NCBI RefSeq assembly: GCF_003933245.1
Contig: NZ_QUSX01000001.1
Location: 558,001-622,000 of the forward strand
DNA: 64,000 nt
DNA from: Maribacter algicola
GTDB taxonomy: Bacteria > Bacteroidota > Bacteroidia > Flavobacteriales > Flavobacteriaceae
Reading direction: 5' to 3'
Part shown: positions 16,782 to 27,526 of the stretch, in pieces
Numbering within the stretch: the stretch's first letter is position 1
How the letters are laid out: each line of letters begins with the position of its first letter
The notes under the pieces: generated by a model
The model's database searches: none
What the model was told of the DNA's origin: nothing
The model's input: the letters and a program-made list of their open reading frames with translations, nothing else
Position numbers and translations under genes: made by a program

Positions 16782-19700
16782 ATGAAAATCAAAACTTGGA
16801 ACCGAAAGCGGATATTGAAAATGGCAGGAAAGTTTTTTCTGGCCCTCATGCTGCTATTCTTTATTTTGGTACTGCTTATACGGACACCTTGGGTACAGCA
16901 TAGTATCGTTACGAAGCTTACCAATTATATTTCGGAAAAGACAGGTACCAAAGTTGCGGTGGAGCATGTCTTCATAACATTTTCAGGGGCCATCATGACC
17001 GAAGGTATTTTCTTGGCGGACAAACAGGGCGATACGCTGCTCTACTCCAAAGAACTTCAGATGGATTTACCCATCTACCCACTACTCTTTAAAAATGAAT
17101 TGTCCATTGACGATGTGTACGCCACTGGACTCATTGCGAACATCGGTAGGACCAAAAATCCCAATGGCTTCAGTTTTTCATTTCTGATGGAGGCCTTCGA
17201 AACCTCAAAGGATACCACTACCACCACAAAACCCATGTCCATATCATTGGGCGATTTTTATTTAAAAGACTGGAAAGTTCGCTACGACGATGCTTATTTG
17301 GGGACAAAATTGGACGTATCCCTTGGAAACCTGGAGACACAAATAGATGTTTTTAATCTGGAAGATATGACGTTTTCCGTGGATGGATTTAGTTTGGTCG
17401 ATAGCCAAATAACCTATCATCAAACAAATGATTTTCCTGAATCCAATGACTCCACTACCACCCCGATGCCCACTATTGATTTGGGCAATTTCGATTTAAA
17501 AGAAGTGAACGTGGCCTACCACTCCCAACCTGATGGAATAACATCTCAAATGCAACTTAAAGATATTGGATTATCGGATGTGCAGATAGACCTATCCAAA
17601 AATAGCTACAAGGCAGAGGATATTCTACTGAAAGACTCCCATATGGATTTGGCATTAAATCAACCTGTGGACACCGTTGCCATACAAAAAGAAAACACTC
17701 TATTTGAGTGGCCCCAAATGGAAGTTTCCCTGAATAGTGTTAATCTGGAGTCGAACTCCTTTACTTTTTCCCGAAACGGCGCCGTACAAAATGATACCTT
17801 GTTCATCCCCGATGCCTTTGCAATAAACGATTTGCAACTAATCGCTGAAAATGCAAGTTACAATCCTAAAAATGTACATCTGGGAGTAGAAAACCTTTCG
17901 TTCAAAGAGTCAACCGGAATCAATCTAAAACAATTGCGTTTTGAAATAGGTCTAACGGACAAAAAAGCCTTCATTTCCAATTTAAACATACAACTGAACC
18001 AAAGTGAGGCCCGTGCCAGTCTATCTGCAGAATATACTTCTCTGGATGGAGCCATGGAAAATCCAGCGGACAGCAATCTGGAAGTGGCCCTTACGGAACT
18101 CAAACTGGAACCAGGGGATTTTGTCAGAAGGATACCCCAATTACAAAAAAACACCTATCTGGATTCCCTTGCGAAACACCCTATTACGGGTAGCCTAAAA
18201 GCAAAGGGGAGCTTGAAAAAAGTAGAAGACTTTGACACTGAACTCCATTGGGGACCTAATACCATTGTAACCATGGAGGGAGATTTTTTAAATCTCACAC
18301 AACCTTATGCCTTTTCGTTCAATTTGAACAATATTGACTTAAAATCCACCAAAGAAGACCTTGAAAAATTCATATTGTCCAAGAACGTACCCTTTAAGAT
18401 TCCCGAAAAACTATCACTCAACGGAACGGCGCAAGGAACCATGGATTCCTTTGAGACACATTTGGCCTTGGTACTACCAGAAGGTAAAATAGACATGGAT
18501 GCCACTGCAGATCTCGGTTCCCAAAAACAATTCAAGGCACAAGTGAGCACGGATAGTCTGCAATTGGGAACATTGTTGCAAAACCAAAATCTGAGAACTA
18601 TTTCCCTTCAAATTGAAGGTTCCGGTGCTGGTTCGGAACTTTCTACCATGGATGCCCAAATTAAGGGTGCCATTTCCCAGTTTCAATTCAATGCATACAA
18701 TTATAAGGACCTTAAACTTTCAGGAACACTAAAAAATGGTTCTGGGAATATATCCTTGAATGTTCAAGACAAAAATCTCAATCTTACATCGGATACGTCT
18801 ATTGATTTAACCTCAGAAGGAAATAACATCAAGTTTACTTCCAATATAATCGGTGCGGACCTTCGGGAACTGGGCTTCACCAAAAATGACATAAAAATTG
18901 CAGCCGATATAAACGGTTCCTATTCGGGCTCAGCCAATAATTTTAACATCCAAACCTCCATTACCAATGGCATTGCTGTGACCGGTAATGAACAATACCA
19001 AATTTCTCCCATAATCATTAACTCCCACGTAGAAGATTCCGTAACAGATGCGACCATAGAAAGCGGCTTTTTGAATGGAAAACTCTACTCAAATGCATCC
19101 CCCAACAGAATCAATAAAGCCTTAAAAAAACAATTGGAAAACTACTTCACTGAGGAAGCGGGGAATAATAATTTGGACAATGTCAAGGCGGAATTAAAAT
19201 TGGCCCTTATCCCTACCCCTATCATTTCAAAAGTATTTTTTGATGGCGTCCAAGATTTGGACTCGGTACATATTGATGCCCATTTCGATGCCCGTTCAAG
19301 GCAAATTAACGGTGAGCTCTTCATCCCCAAATTCTCCTATGCCGGCAGTATCGTGGACAGTCTTGCTATAAAGGTCCTTGGGGATTCGCTAAACCTCAAT
19401 TTTTCTGCGGGTCTTTCTAGTTTTGAGTACCAACCGCTTCACTTAAAAAAAACCTCTTTAACGGGAAACCTGCAAAACAAGGAATTGGTATTGGATTTTA
19501 GTTCCGTGAACGACACCACCCAGATAATGCATATCAACTCTGAACTGGTATTCAAAAAAGATACTCTCACCCTCCATGTCTCTCCCAAAAATCTTACGCT
19601 CAATAAAAAACAATGGCAAGTACCGGAGGATAACAAAATAATCATGGCAGAATCCTATTCGGATTTTCAAAATCTGATTCTTTCTAGAAACAACCAGTCG

Positions 19701-21743
19701 CTTCAAATTTCAACAAAGGTTCCTAAAATGAATAGCGACCATATAGGAATCGTTTTTAAAAACTTCCAATTGCAATCCCTTTTAAGTCTGTTGAATCCCG
19801 ATGAACCTATTGCCAAGGGCGTCGTCAATGGTAATTTTGTTATACTTAACCCATATGAAGCTTCAGGTTTGGTTTCGGAAATGGATATTTCAGAATTTCT
19901 ACTCATGGGAAATCCGCTGGGGACCTTAAGCCTAAATGCCTCCTCCAAATCCCTGAACGACTATGATTTTGACCTTATATTGAAAGATGGTGCAGATCTT
20001 AGGCTTACCGGAGATTATGTGGCTAAACAAAATGATGCCGATTTAAACCTGGAACTGGACATTCAAAAATTTCAAACAAGTATTATACAGGGCTTTCTTA
20101 AGGATCAAATTTCAAATCCGTCCGGGTATATCTCCGGTAGTATGCTGGTCAATGGTACGCTTAGTAATCCCGCCTACTCCGGCAGGTTAAATTTCAATGA
20201 GGTAGGTCTTACACTGTCGGATTATAAAACAAATTTGAACATCAACGAACAGCAGCTCGATTTAAACGAAGAGGAAATCACCTTTAATGCTTTTAAAGTA
20301 AACGATTCAGGCAATGGAACAATTACTTTGGATGGCACCATAATTACAGCTGATCTTTTTAATCCGGAGTTCGACCTTGCTATCCAAGCGGAGAAATTCA
20401 CGGTACTGGATTCCAAAAAAGGAGATAACGATTTGGTTTATGGCAAGGCTCTGATCGACACGGATTTGGAGGTGACGGGAAATATAGCATTACCGGTAAT
20501 CAATGGTAGGCTAAGTATTGGTGATGCAACGGACCTCACCTATTTGGTTCCCCAAAGCCAATACGAAATACAGGAACGGGAAGGCGTAGTAATTTTTGTT
20601 AATCGTGAAAACCCCGATGCCATATTGACACGAAACTCGGGCGAAACGACCAGTTCAGTCTTTGCCGGCATGGATATCAATACCACTCTGGAAATTTCGG
20701 ATGAAGCTCTATTTACAATAATCTTGGATGAAAAAACACAAGATAAATTACAAGCATCTGGAAATGCGACTTTAAATCTCAATATTGATCCAAATCAGGA
20801 TATACGATTATCGGGAAGACTGGAGCTAAATTCTGGATTCTACAGAACAAGCCTTTATAATCTAGTAAGCCGGGAATTTAAGATTAACGAAGGAAGTAGC
20901 GTGGTATGGACCGGTGACCCCTATAATGCAAAACTGGATGTTACGGCCATCTATGAAATTGAAACCTCCGCTGCTCCCCTTATGTCTTCTATAAGCTTTG
21001 GGCAGGATACCGGGATTTCCGGACAATACCAGAGATCTTCCACCTTTTTGGTGTATCTAAATGTTGGAGGTGAAATTACGACCCCAGAACTATCCTTTGT
21101 ATTGGACATGCCCGAGAATGTACGGGGAACCTATGGCGGAGCGGTTTATGGCCGCATACAGCAATTGAACGAGCAAGAATCAGAACTTAACAAACAGGTG
21201 TTTTCCTTACTGGCCTTGAACCGATTCTATCCTACCTCAGGAAGTGATGGAAGTAGTGGTGGTGCCGTGGCCCTCGCCCGAAACAATGTAAACAAAGTGC
21301 TATCCGGCGAACTCAACTCCATCTCCAATAAGCTTTTGGGCAATAGTGGTTTTGAACTGGATTTTGATCTGGACAGCTTTCAAGAGAATCTGGGTGCCAG
21401 TTATCAAAATAGAACCCAATTGAATATCAATGCACGTAAGAAACTGTTCAATGACCGTTTGATCGTTACCGCGGGTAGTGCTGTAGACGTGGAGGGAAGC
21501 GCTTCCAATTCCGATACCGCTACGCCCCTCATTGGAAACGTGACCTTGGAATATCTATTGACAGAGGAAGGAACCTATCGCCTAAAAGGGTTTAGAAGAC
21601 AGGAATATCAAAATATCATTGACGGGCAACTTATTGTTACGGGACTTGCCTTTATTTTTGATCGGGAGTTCAATAAATTCAGTCAGTTGTTCAATCCGGT
21701 AAAGAATACGGCCAAAAAAGAGGACAACCCTAAAAAAGAATAA
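16782..21743 (+). CDS. tamB: TamB-family translocation and assembly module protein
   Basis: A 1,653-residue protein with an N-terminal signal anchor (FFLALMLLFFILVLLIRT) and a very long periplasmic region of beta-rich repeats with alternating hydrophobic residues, the mark of AsmA/TamB bridge proteins. The C-terminal DUF490/TamB domain is clear: SGRLELNSGFYRTSLYNLV, then DPYNAKLDVTAIYEIETSA and PELSFVLDMPEN. TamB spans from inner to outer membrane and, with TamA, serves outer-membrane assembly or phospholipid transport. It is followed after 28 bases by a TamA-like gene, so the pair forms an operon. The family is firm; the exact cargo in Bacteroidota is unknown. Confidence 0.92.
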   Translation: MKIKTWNRKRILKMAGKFFLALMLLFFILVLLIRTPWVQHSIVTKLTNYISEKTGTKVAVEHVFITFSGAIMTEGIFLADKQGDTLLYSKELQMDLPIYPLLFKNELSIDDVYATGLIANIGRTKNPNGFSFSFLMEAFETSKDTTTTTKPMSISLGDFYLKDWKVRYDDAYLGTKLDVSLGNLETQIDVFNLEDMTFSVDGFSLVDSQITYHQTNDFPESNDSTTTPMPTIDLGNFDLKEVNVAYHSQPDGITSQMQLKDIGLSDVQIDLSKNSYKAEDILLKDSHMDLALNQPVDTVAIQKENTLFEWPQMEVSLNSVNLESNSFTFSRNGAVQNDTLFIPDAFAINDLQLIAENASYNPKNVHLGVENLSFKESTGINLKQLRFEIGLTDKKAFISNLNIQLNQSEARASLSAEYTSLDGAMENPADSNLEVALTELKLEPGDFVRRIPQLQKNTYLDSLAKHPITGSLKAKGSLKKVEDFDTELHWGPNTIVTMEGDFLNLTQPYAFSFNLNNIDLKSTKEDLEKFILSKNVPFKIPEKLSLNGTAQGTMDSFETHLALVLPEGKIDMDATADLGSQKQFKAQVSTDSLQLGTLLQNQNLRTISLQIEGSGAGSELSTMDAQIKGAISQFQFNAYNYKDLKLSGTLKNGSGNISLNVQDKNLNLTSDTSIDLTSEGNNIKFTSNIIGADLRELGFTKNDIKIAADINGSYSGSANNFNIQTSITNGIAVTGNEQYQISPIIINSHVEDSVTDATIESGFLNGKLYSNASPNRINKALKKQLENYFTEEAGNNNLDNVKAELKLALIPTPIISKVFFDGVQDLDSVHIDAHFDARSRQINGELFIPKFSYAGSIVDSLAIKVLGDSLNLNFSAGLSSFEYQPLHLKKTSLTGNLQNKELVLDFSSVNDTTQIMHINSELVFKKDTLTLHVSPKNLTLNKKQWQVPEDNKIIMAESYSDFQNLILSRNNQSLQISTKVPKMNSDHIGIVFKNFQLQSLLSLLNPDEPIAKGVVNGNFVILNPYEASGLVSEMDISEFLLMGNPLGTLSLNASSKSLNDYDFDLILKDGADLRLTGDYVAKQNDADLNLELDIQKFQTSIIQGFLKDQISNPSGYISGSMLVNGTLSNPAYSGRLNFNEVGLTLSDYKTNLNINEQQLDLNEEEITFNAFKVNDSGNGTITLDGTIITADLFNPEFDLAIQAEKFTVLDSKKGDNDLVYGKALIDTDLEVTGNIALPVINGRLSIGDATDLTYLVPQSQYEIQEREGVVIFVNRENPDAILTRNSGETTSSVFAGMDINTTLEISDEALFTIILDEKTQDKLQASGNATLNLNIDPNQDIRLSGRLELNSGFYRTSLYNLVSREFKINEGSSVVWTGDPYNAKLDVTAIYEIETSAAPLMSSISFGQDTGISGQYQRSSTFLVYLNVGGEITTPELSFVLDMPENVRGTYGGAVYGRIQQLNEQESELNKQVFSLLALNRFYPTSGSDGSSGGAVALARNNVNKVLSGELNSISNKLLGNSGFELDFDLDSFQENLGASYQNRTQLNINARKKLFNDRLIVTAGSAVDVEGSASNSDTATPLIGNVTLEYLLTEEGTYRLKGFRRQEYQNIIDGQLIVTGLAFIFDREFNKFSQLFNPVKNTAKKEDNPKKE

Positions 21744-21771
21744 GACAAACCATGAACCTGAAACAAATTAT

Positions 21772-24096
21772 TTGAAAAAATCCATCAGAAAATATCTTTT
21801 TTTATCTGGACTGGGAATTTTGCTAATACAATCCTGTAGTATAGAAAAGTTCATCCCGGAAGGTGAGAGGTTGTATACGGGTGCCCAATTGGAATTGGAC
21901 ACCATTGGTGAATTCAAGGGGTTAAAGGATGTTAAAACCGAGTTGGTCAATCTAATCGAGCCCAATCCCAATACAAGGTTTTTGGGCATGAGACCGGCCC
22001 TGTTTTTTTATTACAAGGCACAACGTGAAAAACCAGGTTTTATTTATAGATTTTTGAACAAATCCTTTGGTGAGGAACCGGTATATTTTTCAGAGGTCAA
22101 ACCAGAAAAAGTAGAGGAACTGCTATTGAACCGTTTGGACAACAACGGCTTCTTCTATAGCCGAACCAGCTCGGAACCTGTCCTGAAAGAAAAATACGCC
22201 TATGTAAATTATGCGGCTACAGTTCAGCAGCCTTATACTTTGGAAAACTACCAACTGGACAATGATTCCCTTCCCATTTACAGGGAATTGTCAGACCTCA
22301 TCAAGGATACGCCCTTATCCAAGAACGACCGTTTTGATCTTGACCTGCTCAAGGCAGAAAGGGAACGTTTGAATTTCAATCTAAAACAACGCGGCTATTA
22401 TAACAGCCAGGCAAATCTTCTCATTTTCGAGGCGGATACCAATCAATATAAAAATAAGAAATTCGACCTGTTTCTTAGATTGAAAAAAGAAGTACCAAAA
22501 AAATCGGCCATGCCCTATATCATAGATTCCATAACGGTATATCCCAATTATTCCGTGGAGGGGGATACCATACCAAAATCCCGACAAAATCCGGTAACGG
22601 TCAATGAAACCGATTTTATACAGAACGAATACTTCTTTAAACCTGAATTGCTAGAAACCTATCTTCTCTTTAAAGAAGGAGACCTTTATAATGCAAATAC
22701 CTCTAAGATTACCAGCGACCGACTCGCTTCCTTGGGCAGTTACAAATATGTAAATATCCAATATAGGGAGTTGGATACCACCATGACAGATGGCGATTAC
22801 GGTTCCCTAGCGGCCGATATCTATTTGGCTCCGTTGACCAAACGTTCCCTTCGGGCAGAGGTACAGGCCGTTACAAAATCCAACGGATTTACGGGACCTG
22901 GTGTGCAACTTACCTATAGCAATAGAAATTTGTTCAAAGGTGGGGAAACCTTAAGTTTATCCACCCATTTCTCCTATGAGTCACAGCTCTCGTCCGGGAA
23001 TAATTCCAGTTTAAGCAGCATTGCTTATGGCATAAAGGGCGATTTAATTTTTCCAAGGTCCATCCCTTTTTCACCCAGAAATTTTAGATACTCCGTTCCT
23101 AAAACCAAAATTTCCACGGGAATTGATTTCTTAAGACGTAGTCAGCTTTTCACCTTGAGTTCCATTAACGGTTCCTTTGGATATACCTGGAAGGAGAATA
23201 AGTATGTATACCATCAACTGGATCCCGTTAGTATCAACTACTCCCGTTTATCCAATGTAACCGATGAATTTCAAACCATTTTAGATGACAATCCATTTCT
23301 AAGACGAAGTTTTGAACAACGCTTTATAGCCGGACTTATGTATGGATTTACGTACGACGAAGTATCCGATTTGGATAAGGATTATCCTATTTTCTTCTCC
23401 ACGAACATGGATATTGCCGGTAACCTTTTTAGTTTGCTCGATGGTGGTTCAGGGACCATCGTAGGTTCGGAATACGCCCAATATGCCAAGGTGGATGCAG
23501 ACTTTAGGTTTTATCTGCGTTGGGGCAAGGACCAATCCTTGGTAACCAGGGTTTATGCCGGGTGGGGCGTGCCTTATGGAAATAGTGAGACAATGCCTTT
23601 TATAAAGCAGTTTTTCTCCGGAGGGCCTTATAGTGTTAGGGCTTTTGACATACGCTCCTTGGGTCCTGGTAATTTCAATGCCCAAGAAGACGAGTCCACT
23701 ACGGACTATTTTGACCGTTCCGGTAATCTAAAACTGGAAGCCAATTTGGAATACCGATTTCCTATTTATTCCTATTTAAAAGGTGCTTTCTTTGTGGATG
23801 CTGGTAACGTTTGGCTTACGGGAAATTACGATGAATTGGAAGCCGACCAACGAAACAGTAATTTCTCCAATACCTTGTTCACCGATGGTACGTTTGAATC
23901 GGACTGGATTCGTGAAGTCGCTGCCGGATTTGGATTCGGTGCCCGTGTGGACATCCAGAATTTTGTGATTCGTCTAGATTTGGCTTCACCCTTCCGTGTT
24001 CCCAATCGGCCGATAAATGACCGATGGAACATCCCCTTCTTTGGGGATAAAGGAAATAAAATGACCTTGAATTTCGCTATTGGATATCCATTCTAA
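21772..24096 (+). CDS. tamA: TamA/BamA-family (Omp85) outer-membrane lipoprotein
   Basis: A 774-residue Omp85-type protein. The start appears to be a TTG at 21772 giving MKKSIRKYLFLSGLGILLIQSC; Cys22 after IQS forms a lipobox, as in other Bacteroidota TamA proteins, which start with a lipidated Cys. POTRA-like regions precede the C-terminal 16-strand barrel, and the Omp85 signature region GGPYSVRAFDIRSLGPG and the final strand MTLNFAIGYPF are visible. No ATG precedes it in frame; a seven-codon open frame (ATG 21752 to TGA 21773-21775) ends overlapping the TTG. Partner of TamB upstream. Confidence 0.9.
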   Translation: MKKSIRKYLFLSGLGILLIQSCSIEKFIPEGERLYTGAQLELDTIGEFKGLKDVKTELVNLIEPNPNTRFLGMRPALFFYYKAQREKPGFIYRFLNKSFGEEPVYFSEVKPEKVEELLLNRLDNNGFFYSRTSSEPVLKEKYAYVNYAATVQQPYTLENYQLDNDSLPIYRELSDLIKDTPLSKNDRFDLDLLKAERERLNFNLKQRGYYNSQANLLIFEADTNQYKNKKFDLFLRLKKEVPKKSAMPYIIDSITVYPNYSVEGDTIPKSRQNPVTVNETDFIQNEYFFKPELLETYLLFKEGDLYNANTSKITSDRLASLGSYKYVNIQYRELDTTMTDGDYGSLAADIYLAPLTKRSLRAEVQAVTKSNGFTGPGVQLTYSNRNLFKGGETLSLSTHFSYESQLSSGNNSSLSSIAYGIKGDLIFPRSIPFSPRNFRYSVPKTKISTGIDFLRRSQLFTLSSINGSFGYTWKENKYVYHQLDPVSINYSRLSNVTDEFQTILDDNPFLRRSFEQRFIAGLMYGFTYDEVSDLDKDYPIFFSTNMDIAGNLFSLLDGGSGTIVGSEYAQYAKVDADFRFYLRWGKDQSLVTRVYAGWGVPYGNSETMPFIKQFFSGGPYSVRAFDIRSLGPGNFNAQEDESTTDYFDRSGNLKLEANLEYRFPIYSYLKGAFFVDAGNVWLTGNYDELEADQRNSNFSNTLFTDGTFESDWIREVAAGFGFGARVDIQNFVIRLDLASPFRVPNRPINDRWNIPFFGDKGNKMTLNFAIGYPF

Positions 24097-24141
24097 TGGT
24101 ATGAAACATACCTAGGTCAAATTTACATTTGAATTAAATTT

Positions 24142-25176
24142 TTATTGACTAACAGCTTCGGGGCGTCTAATCTTCTGCTCCCAATCCCATGCGGATTTCA
24201 TGGCGTCATCCAACGTGGATTCAGCTTTCCACCCCAGCACTTCGTTCGCTTTGGTCGTATCGGCATACGCCGTAATCACATCCCCGGGGCGTCTGGCCAC
24301 CATTTTGTAGTTCAGTTTTTCCCCTGAAACCCTTTCAAAACTTTCAATAACCTCCAACACGGTACTTCCGGTTCCGGTTCCCAAGTTAAACACATCAAAG
24401 TTGGACGCATTCTCTTCCTTTAAAAGTCTTTGAAGGGCCACCACATGGGCCTTTGCAACATCTACTACATGGATGTAATCCCTGATGCAGGTACCATCTG
24501 AAGTTGGATAATCGCTTCCAAAAACCGATAGTTCCTTTCTTAGTCCTACGCCCGTCTGGGTAATAAAGGGCACTAAATTTTGAGGCACGCCCAAGGGCAA
24601 TTCACCAATATGGGCAGATGGGTGTGCCCCCATAGGATTAAAATAGCGTAAGGCTATGGCCTGGAGGTTGGGGGTAACCTTGCAGGTATCCCTGATGATT
24701 TCCTCCCCAATTTGCTTGGTATTTCCATAGGGCGATTCGGCAGCCTTTACCGGAGCGGATTCTGTAATCGGCATTTTATCGGCTTGCCCATAGACCGTAC
24801 ACGAACTACTAAAAATAAAGCGGGCCCTTTGCATGGCACTCAGCTCCTGCAGCATGTATACGAGCGTATTCAGATTGTTTTCATAGTAATTCAAAGGTTT
24901 GGCCACACTCTCACCAACCGCCTTGAAGGCTGCAAAATGGATAACACCGTCCAAATCCTTGTTTTCGGCAAAAAAGGTTGAAACGGCCTTTCTGTCCCGA
25001 AGGTCCAAACGAACAAAATCAGGTCTTTTGCCGGTAATGGCCACAATTCCCTCCAAGACATCCTCCGAAGAATTACTAAGGTCGTCAATGATCACTACAT
25101 CAAAGCCTTCATTTTGAAGTTCAACAACGGTGTGGGACCCTATAAAACCAAGTCCGCCGGTTACCAATACTCGCAT
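24142..25176 (-). CDS. galE: UDP-glucose 4-epimerase
   Basis: A 344-residue extended SDR. The NAD motif GGLGFIGSHT is at residue 7, the catalytic Ser in FSSSCTVYG, and the Tyr-Lys pair in SPYGNTK; the sugar-binding RYFNPMGAHPSAHIGE follows. It interconverts UDP-glucose and UDP-galactose (possibly UDP-GlcNAc/GalNAc), supplying UDP-galactose for surface polysaccharide or feeding galactose into metabolism. It is the last gene of the minus-strand rfb cluster, 16 bases beyond rfbD. Confidence 0.95.
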   Translation of the reverse strand: MRVLVTGGLGFIGSHTVVELQNEGFDVVIIDDLSNSSEDVLEGIVAITGKRPDFVRLDLRDRKAVSTFFAENKDLDGVIHFAAFKAVGESVAKPLNYYENNLNTLVYMLQELSAMQRARFIFSSSCTVYGQADKMPITESAPVKAAESPYGNTKQIGEEIIRDTCKVTPNLQAIALRYFNPMGAHPSAHIGELPLGVPQNLVPFITQTGVGLRKELSVFGSDYPTSDGTCIRDYIHVVDVAKAHVVALQRLLKEENASNFDVFNLGTGTGSTVLEVIESFERVSGEKLNYKMVARRPGDVITAYADTTKANEVLGWKAESTLDDAMKSAWDWEQKIRRPEAVSQ

Positions 25177-25192
25177 ACTGTTTATTTTTAGG

Positions 25193-26071
25193 TTAGACCG
25201 ATTCCTTCCTAAGAATTTCGGAAACGGCCAGTAAACTTTCCCGCCAATGCGGAATGTCCATTTTTAATACTTTTTTTATTTTTTCCTTGTCCATCACACT
25301 ATAGGCGGGACGTTCCGCGGGGGTAGGATATTCTTTCGATCGGATTGGTTTTAAATCTACCTCAATATGGTTGATGTCAAATATCGCCGCCGCAAAGTCG
25401 TACCAACTGGCCACACCTTCGTTACTGAAGTGATAGATTCCGTAATTATCTATTTCCTCCGAAATGATTTTTAGGATTACTTCAGATAGATTATGTGCCG
25501 ATGTGGGCGTGCCCACTTGATCGAATACAACCGATAATTGGTCCCGTTCCCTACCATATTTGAGCATGGATTTAAAGAAGTTATGACCGTATGCCGAATA
25601 CAACCAGGAAGTACGTATAATGAAATATTGATCCATATTCCGTACCACCTCCTGTTCGCCCTTGAATTTGGAATGACCGTAAATTCCCAAAGGACTGGGT
25701 CTATCGGTTTCCTTATATGGTGAACTTTGGGTGCCATCGAACACAAAATCCGTGGAAATATGTATTAATTTTGCATTGGAACCGTGACACGCCTTTGCCA
25801 GGTTTTTGGCTCCTTGTTGGTTAATGAGCAATGCAGTTTCTGAATCTTCTTCGGCTTTGTCCACCTGGGTATAAGCTGCACAATTGACACAATAATCAAA
25901 GTTGCCCTTATTAAAAAAATCCGTGACCGCCTCTGGGTTCGTGATATCCAAATCCTTTGAATTGGCAAATTCAAATTCAATGCTTTCATCAATGGATTGA
26001 ACCGTTCTTTGCAAGGTAGTTGCCAATTGACCTGCGCCTCCGGTCACCAAAACTCTTTTTTTACGCTGCAT
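25193..26071 (-). CDS. rfbD: dTDP-4-dehydrorhamnose reductase
   Basis: A 292-residue SDR-type reductase catalysing the last step to dTDP-L-rhamnose. The Rossmann motif is VTGGAGQLATTLQ, the family segment NCAAYTQVDKAEED is intact, and the catalytic Tyr/Lys lie in YGHSKFKGE. The familiar ISTDFVFDG and RTSWLYS strands are present. It follows rfbC by 8 bases in a four-gene rfbBACD order, so the pathway is complete in this window. Confidence 0.95.
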   Translation of the reverse strand: MQRKKRVLVTGGAGQLATTLQRTVQSIDESIEFEFANSKDLDITNPEAVTDFFNKGNFDYCVNCAAYTQVDKAEEDSETALLINQQGAKNLAKACHGSNAKLIHISTDFVFDGTQSSPYKETDRPSPLGIYGHSKFKGEQEVVRNMDQYFIIRTSWLYSAYGHNFFKSMLKYGRERDQLSVVFDQVGTPTSAHNLSEVILKIISEEIDNYGIYHFSNEGVASWYDFAAAIFDINHIEVDLKPIRSKEYPTPAERPAYSVMDKEKIKKVLKMDIPHWRESLLAVSEILRKESV

Positions 26072-26079
26072 GAAATTGC

Positions 26080-26628
26080 TTAATTGAGTATCAAATCCTT
26101 GAACCTTGGTAATACTTGGTCCTTCTCGGAAATGATGAGTTCACTTTCGTTTATTTCCCAATCGATGTTCAAATTGGGATCGTTGTATATAATTCCCGCT
26201 TCTGCCTTGGGGTCGTAATAATTATCACATTTGTAGAAAAAGGTAGCCGTTTCGCTAAGGGTCACAAAGCCATGGGCGCATCCTCTAGGAACAAAGAGCT
26301 GTCTATGGTTTTCTGCGGATAAAATAGTCTTGAACACGTTTCCATACGTTGGGGAATCCTTTCGGATGTCCACCGCCACGTCCAACACTTTTCCCTGAAG
26401 CACCCGTACCAACTTCGCTTGGGCACTTTCACCTTTTTGATAATGCAACCCACGCAAGACCCCTTTGGATGAAAACGATTGGTTGTCCTGAACAAAATTC
26501 ACCATAAGACCGGTCAGTTCGGCAAACCTTTTTTGATTAAAACTCTCAAAGAAATAACCTCTTTGGTCCTCAAATACCCTAGGTACCAATTCATAACAAT
26601 CCTTAATATTCGTTTCTACAACCTGCAT
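26080..26628 (-). CDS. rfbC: dTDP-4-dehydrorhamnose 3,5-epimerase
   Basis: A 182-residue cupin-fold epimerase of typical length. The motif GVLRGLHYQKGE carries the catalytic His, and FVPRGCAHGFVTLSETATFFYKC is the conserved sugar-binding and Tyr region. It converts dTDP-4-keto-6-deoxy-glucose to its L-lyxo epimer, between RfbB and RfbD. Its start is 4 bases from the rfbA stop. Confidence 0.96.
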   Translation of the reverse strand: MQVVETNIKDCYELVPRVFEDQRGYFFESFNQKRFAELTGLMVNFVQDNQSFSSKGVLRGLHYQKGESAQAKLVRVLQGKVLDVAVDIRKDSPTYGNVFKTILSAENHRQLFVPRGCAHGFVTLSETATFFYKCDNYYDPKAEAGIIYNDPNLNIDWEINESELIISEKDQVLPRFKDLILN

Positions 26629-26632
26629 ATTT

Positions 26633-27493
26633 CTATGATATTACGGACCACAAGGTCTTACTATAGCCACTTTTTAGCAAGGGCTCCGTAATCTTTTTAA
26701 ATTGATTTTTTGTAATGTATCCCATTTTATAGGCGGCGGACTCGATAGAACCTATTTTCAAACCTTGCCTTTCCTCAATCACTTGTACAAACTGGGAAGC
26801 TTGCATCAAGGAATTGAAGGTTCCCGTGTCCAACCAGGCCGTTCCGGTATCCAAGATACTTACTTTTAATTTACCCCGTTTTAAATATTCTTTATTTACA
26901 TCCGTAATTTCCAACTCGCCCCGTTTACTGGGCTTAATATTTTTCGCAATGGAAACCACCTCGTTATCGTAAAAATAAATGCCTGGAACCGCATAATTTG
27001 ATTTTGGTTTTGCCGGTTTTTCCTCAATGGAGAGCACGTTCCGCTTCTCATCAAAATCAACGACCCCATAACGTTCGGGATCGCTCACGTGATAGGCGTA
27101 AATGATACCACCGTCTGGGTCATTATTGGCCTGAAGCAATTTTTCAAGTCCCGTACCATAAAAGATGTTGTCCCCTAAAATAAGGGCTACTTTGTCATGG
27201 CCTATGAATTTCTCCCCAATGATAAAGGCTTCGGCCAAACCATTGGGAGCTTCCTGTACAGCATATTCGAATTTACAGCCCAACTTACTGCCATCACCCA
27301 ATAGTTTTTTGAAATGAGGCAAATCATGAGGCGTGCTGATGATCAAAATTTCCCAGATTCCCGCTTCCATGAGCGTTGACAATGGGTAATAGATCATCGG
27401 TTTATCATACACCGGCATCAACTGTTTACTTACGGCCAGCGTACATGGGTGCAGTCTTGTTCCGGATCCACCGGCCAATATTATTCCTTTCAT
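26633..27493 (-). CDS. rfbA: Glucose-1-phosphate thymidylyltransferase
   Basis: A 286-residue nucleotidyltransferase. It opens with the phosphate-binding loop [16 protein letters not shown], followed by [18 protein letters not shown], then LGDNIFYG and the product-binding [15 protein letters not shown], all hallmarks of RmlA. It makes dTDP-glucose from dTTP and glucose-1-phosphate, the first step toward dTDP-rhamnose. It lies 33 bases downstream of rfbB. Confidence 0.96.
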   Translation of the reverse strand: MKGIILAGGSGTRLHPCTLAVSKQLMPVYDKPMIYYPLSTLMEAGIWEILIISTPHDLPHFKKLLGDGSKLGCKFEYAVQEAPNGLAEAFIIGEKFIGHDKVALILGDNIFYGTGLEKLLQANNDPDGGIIYAYHVSDPERYGVVDFDEKRNVLSIEEKPAKPKSNYAVPGIYFYDNEVVSIAKNIKPSKRGELEITDVNKEYLKRGKLKVSILDTGTAWLDTGTFNSLMQASQFVQVIEERQGLKIGSIESAAYKMGYITKNQFKKITEPLLKSGYSKTLWSVIS

Positions 27494-27526
27494 CGGTTTA
27501 CATGTTATGGGTTAATGGACCAAGCC

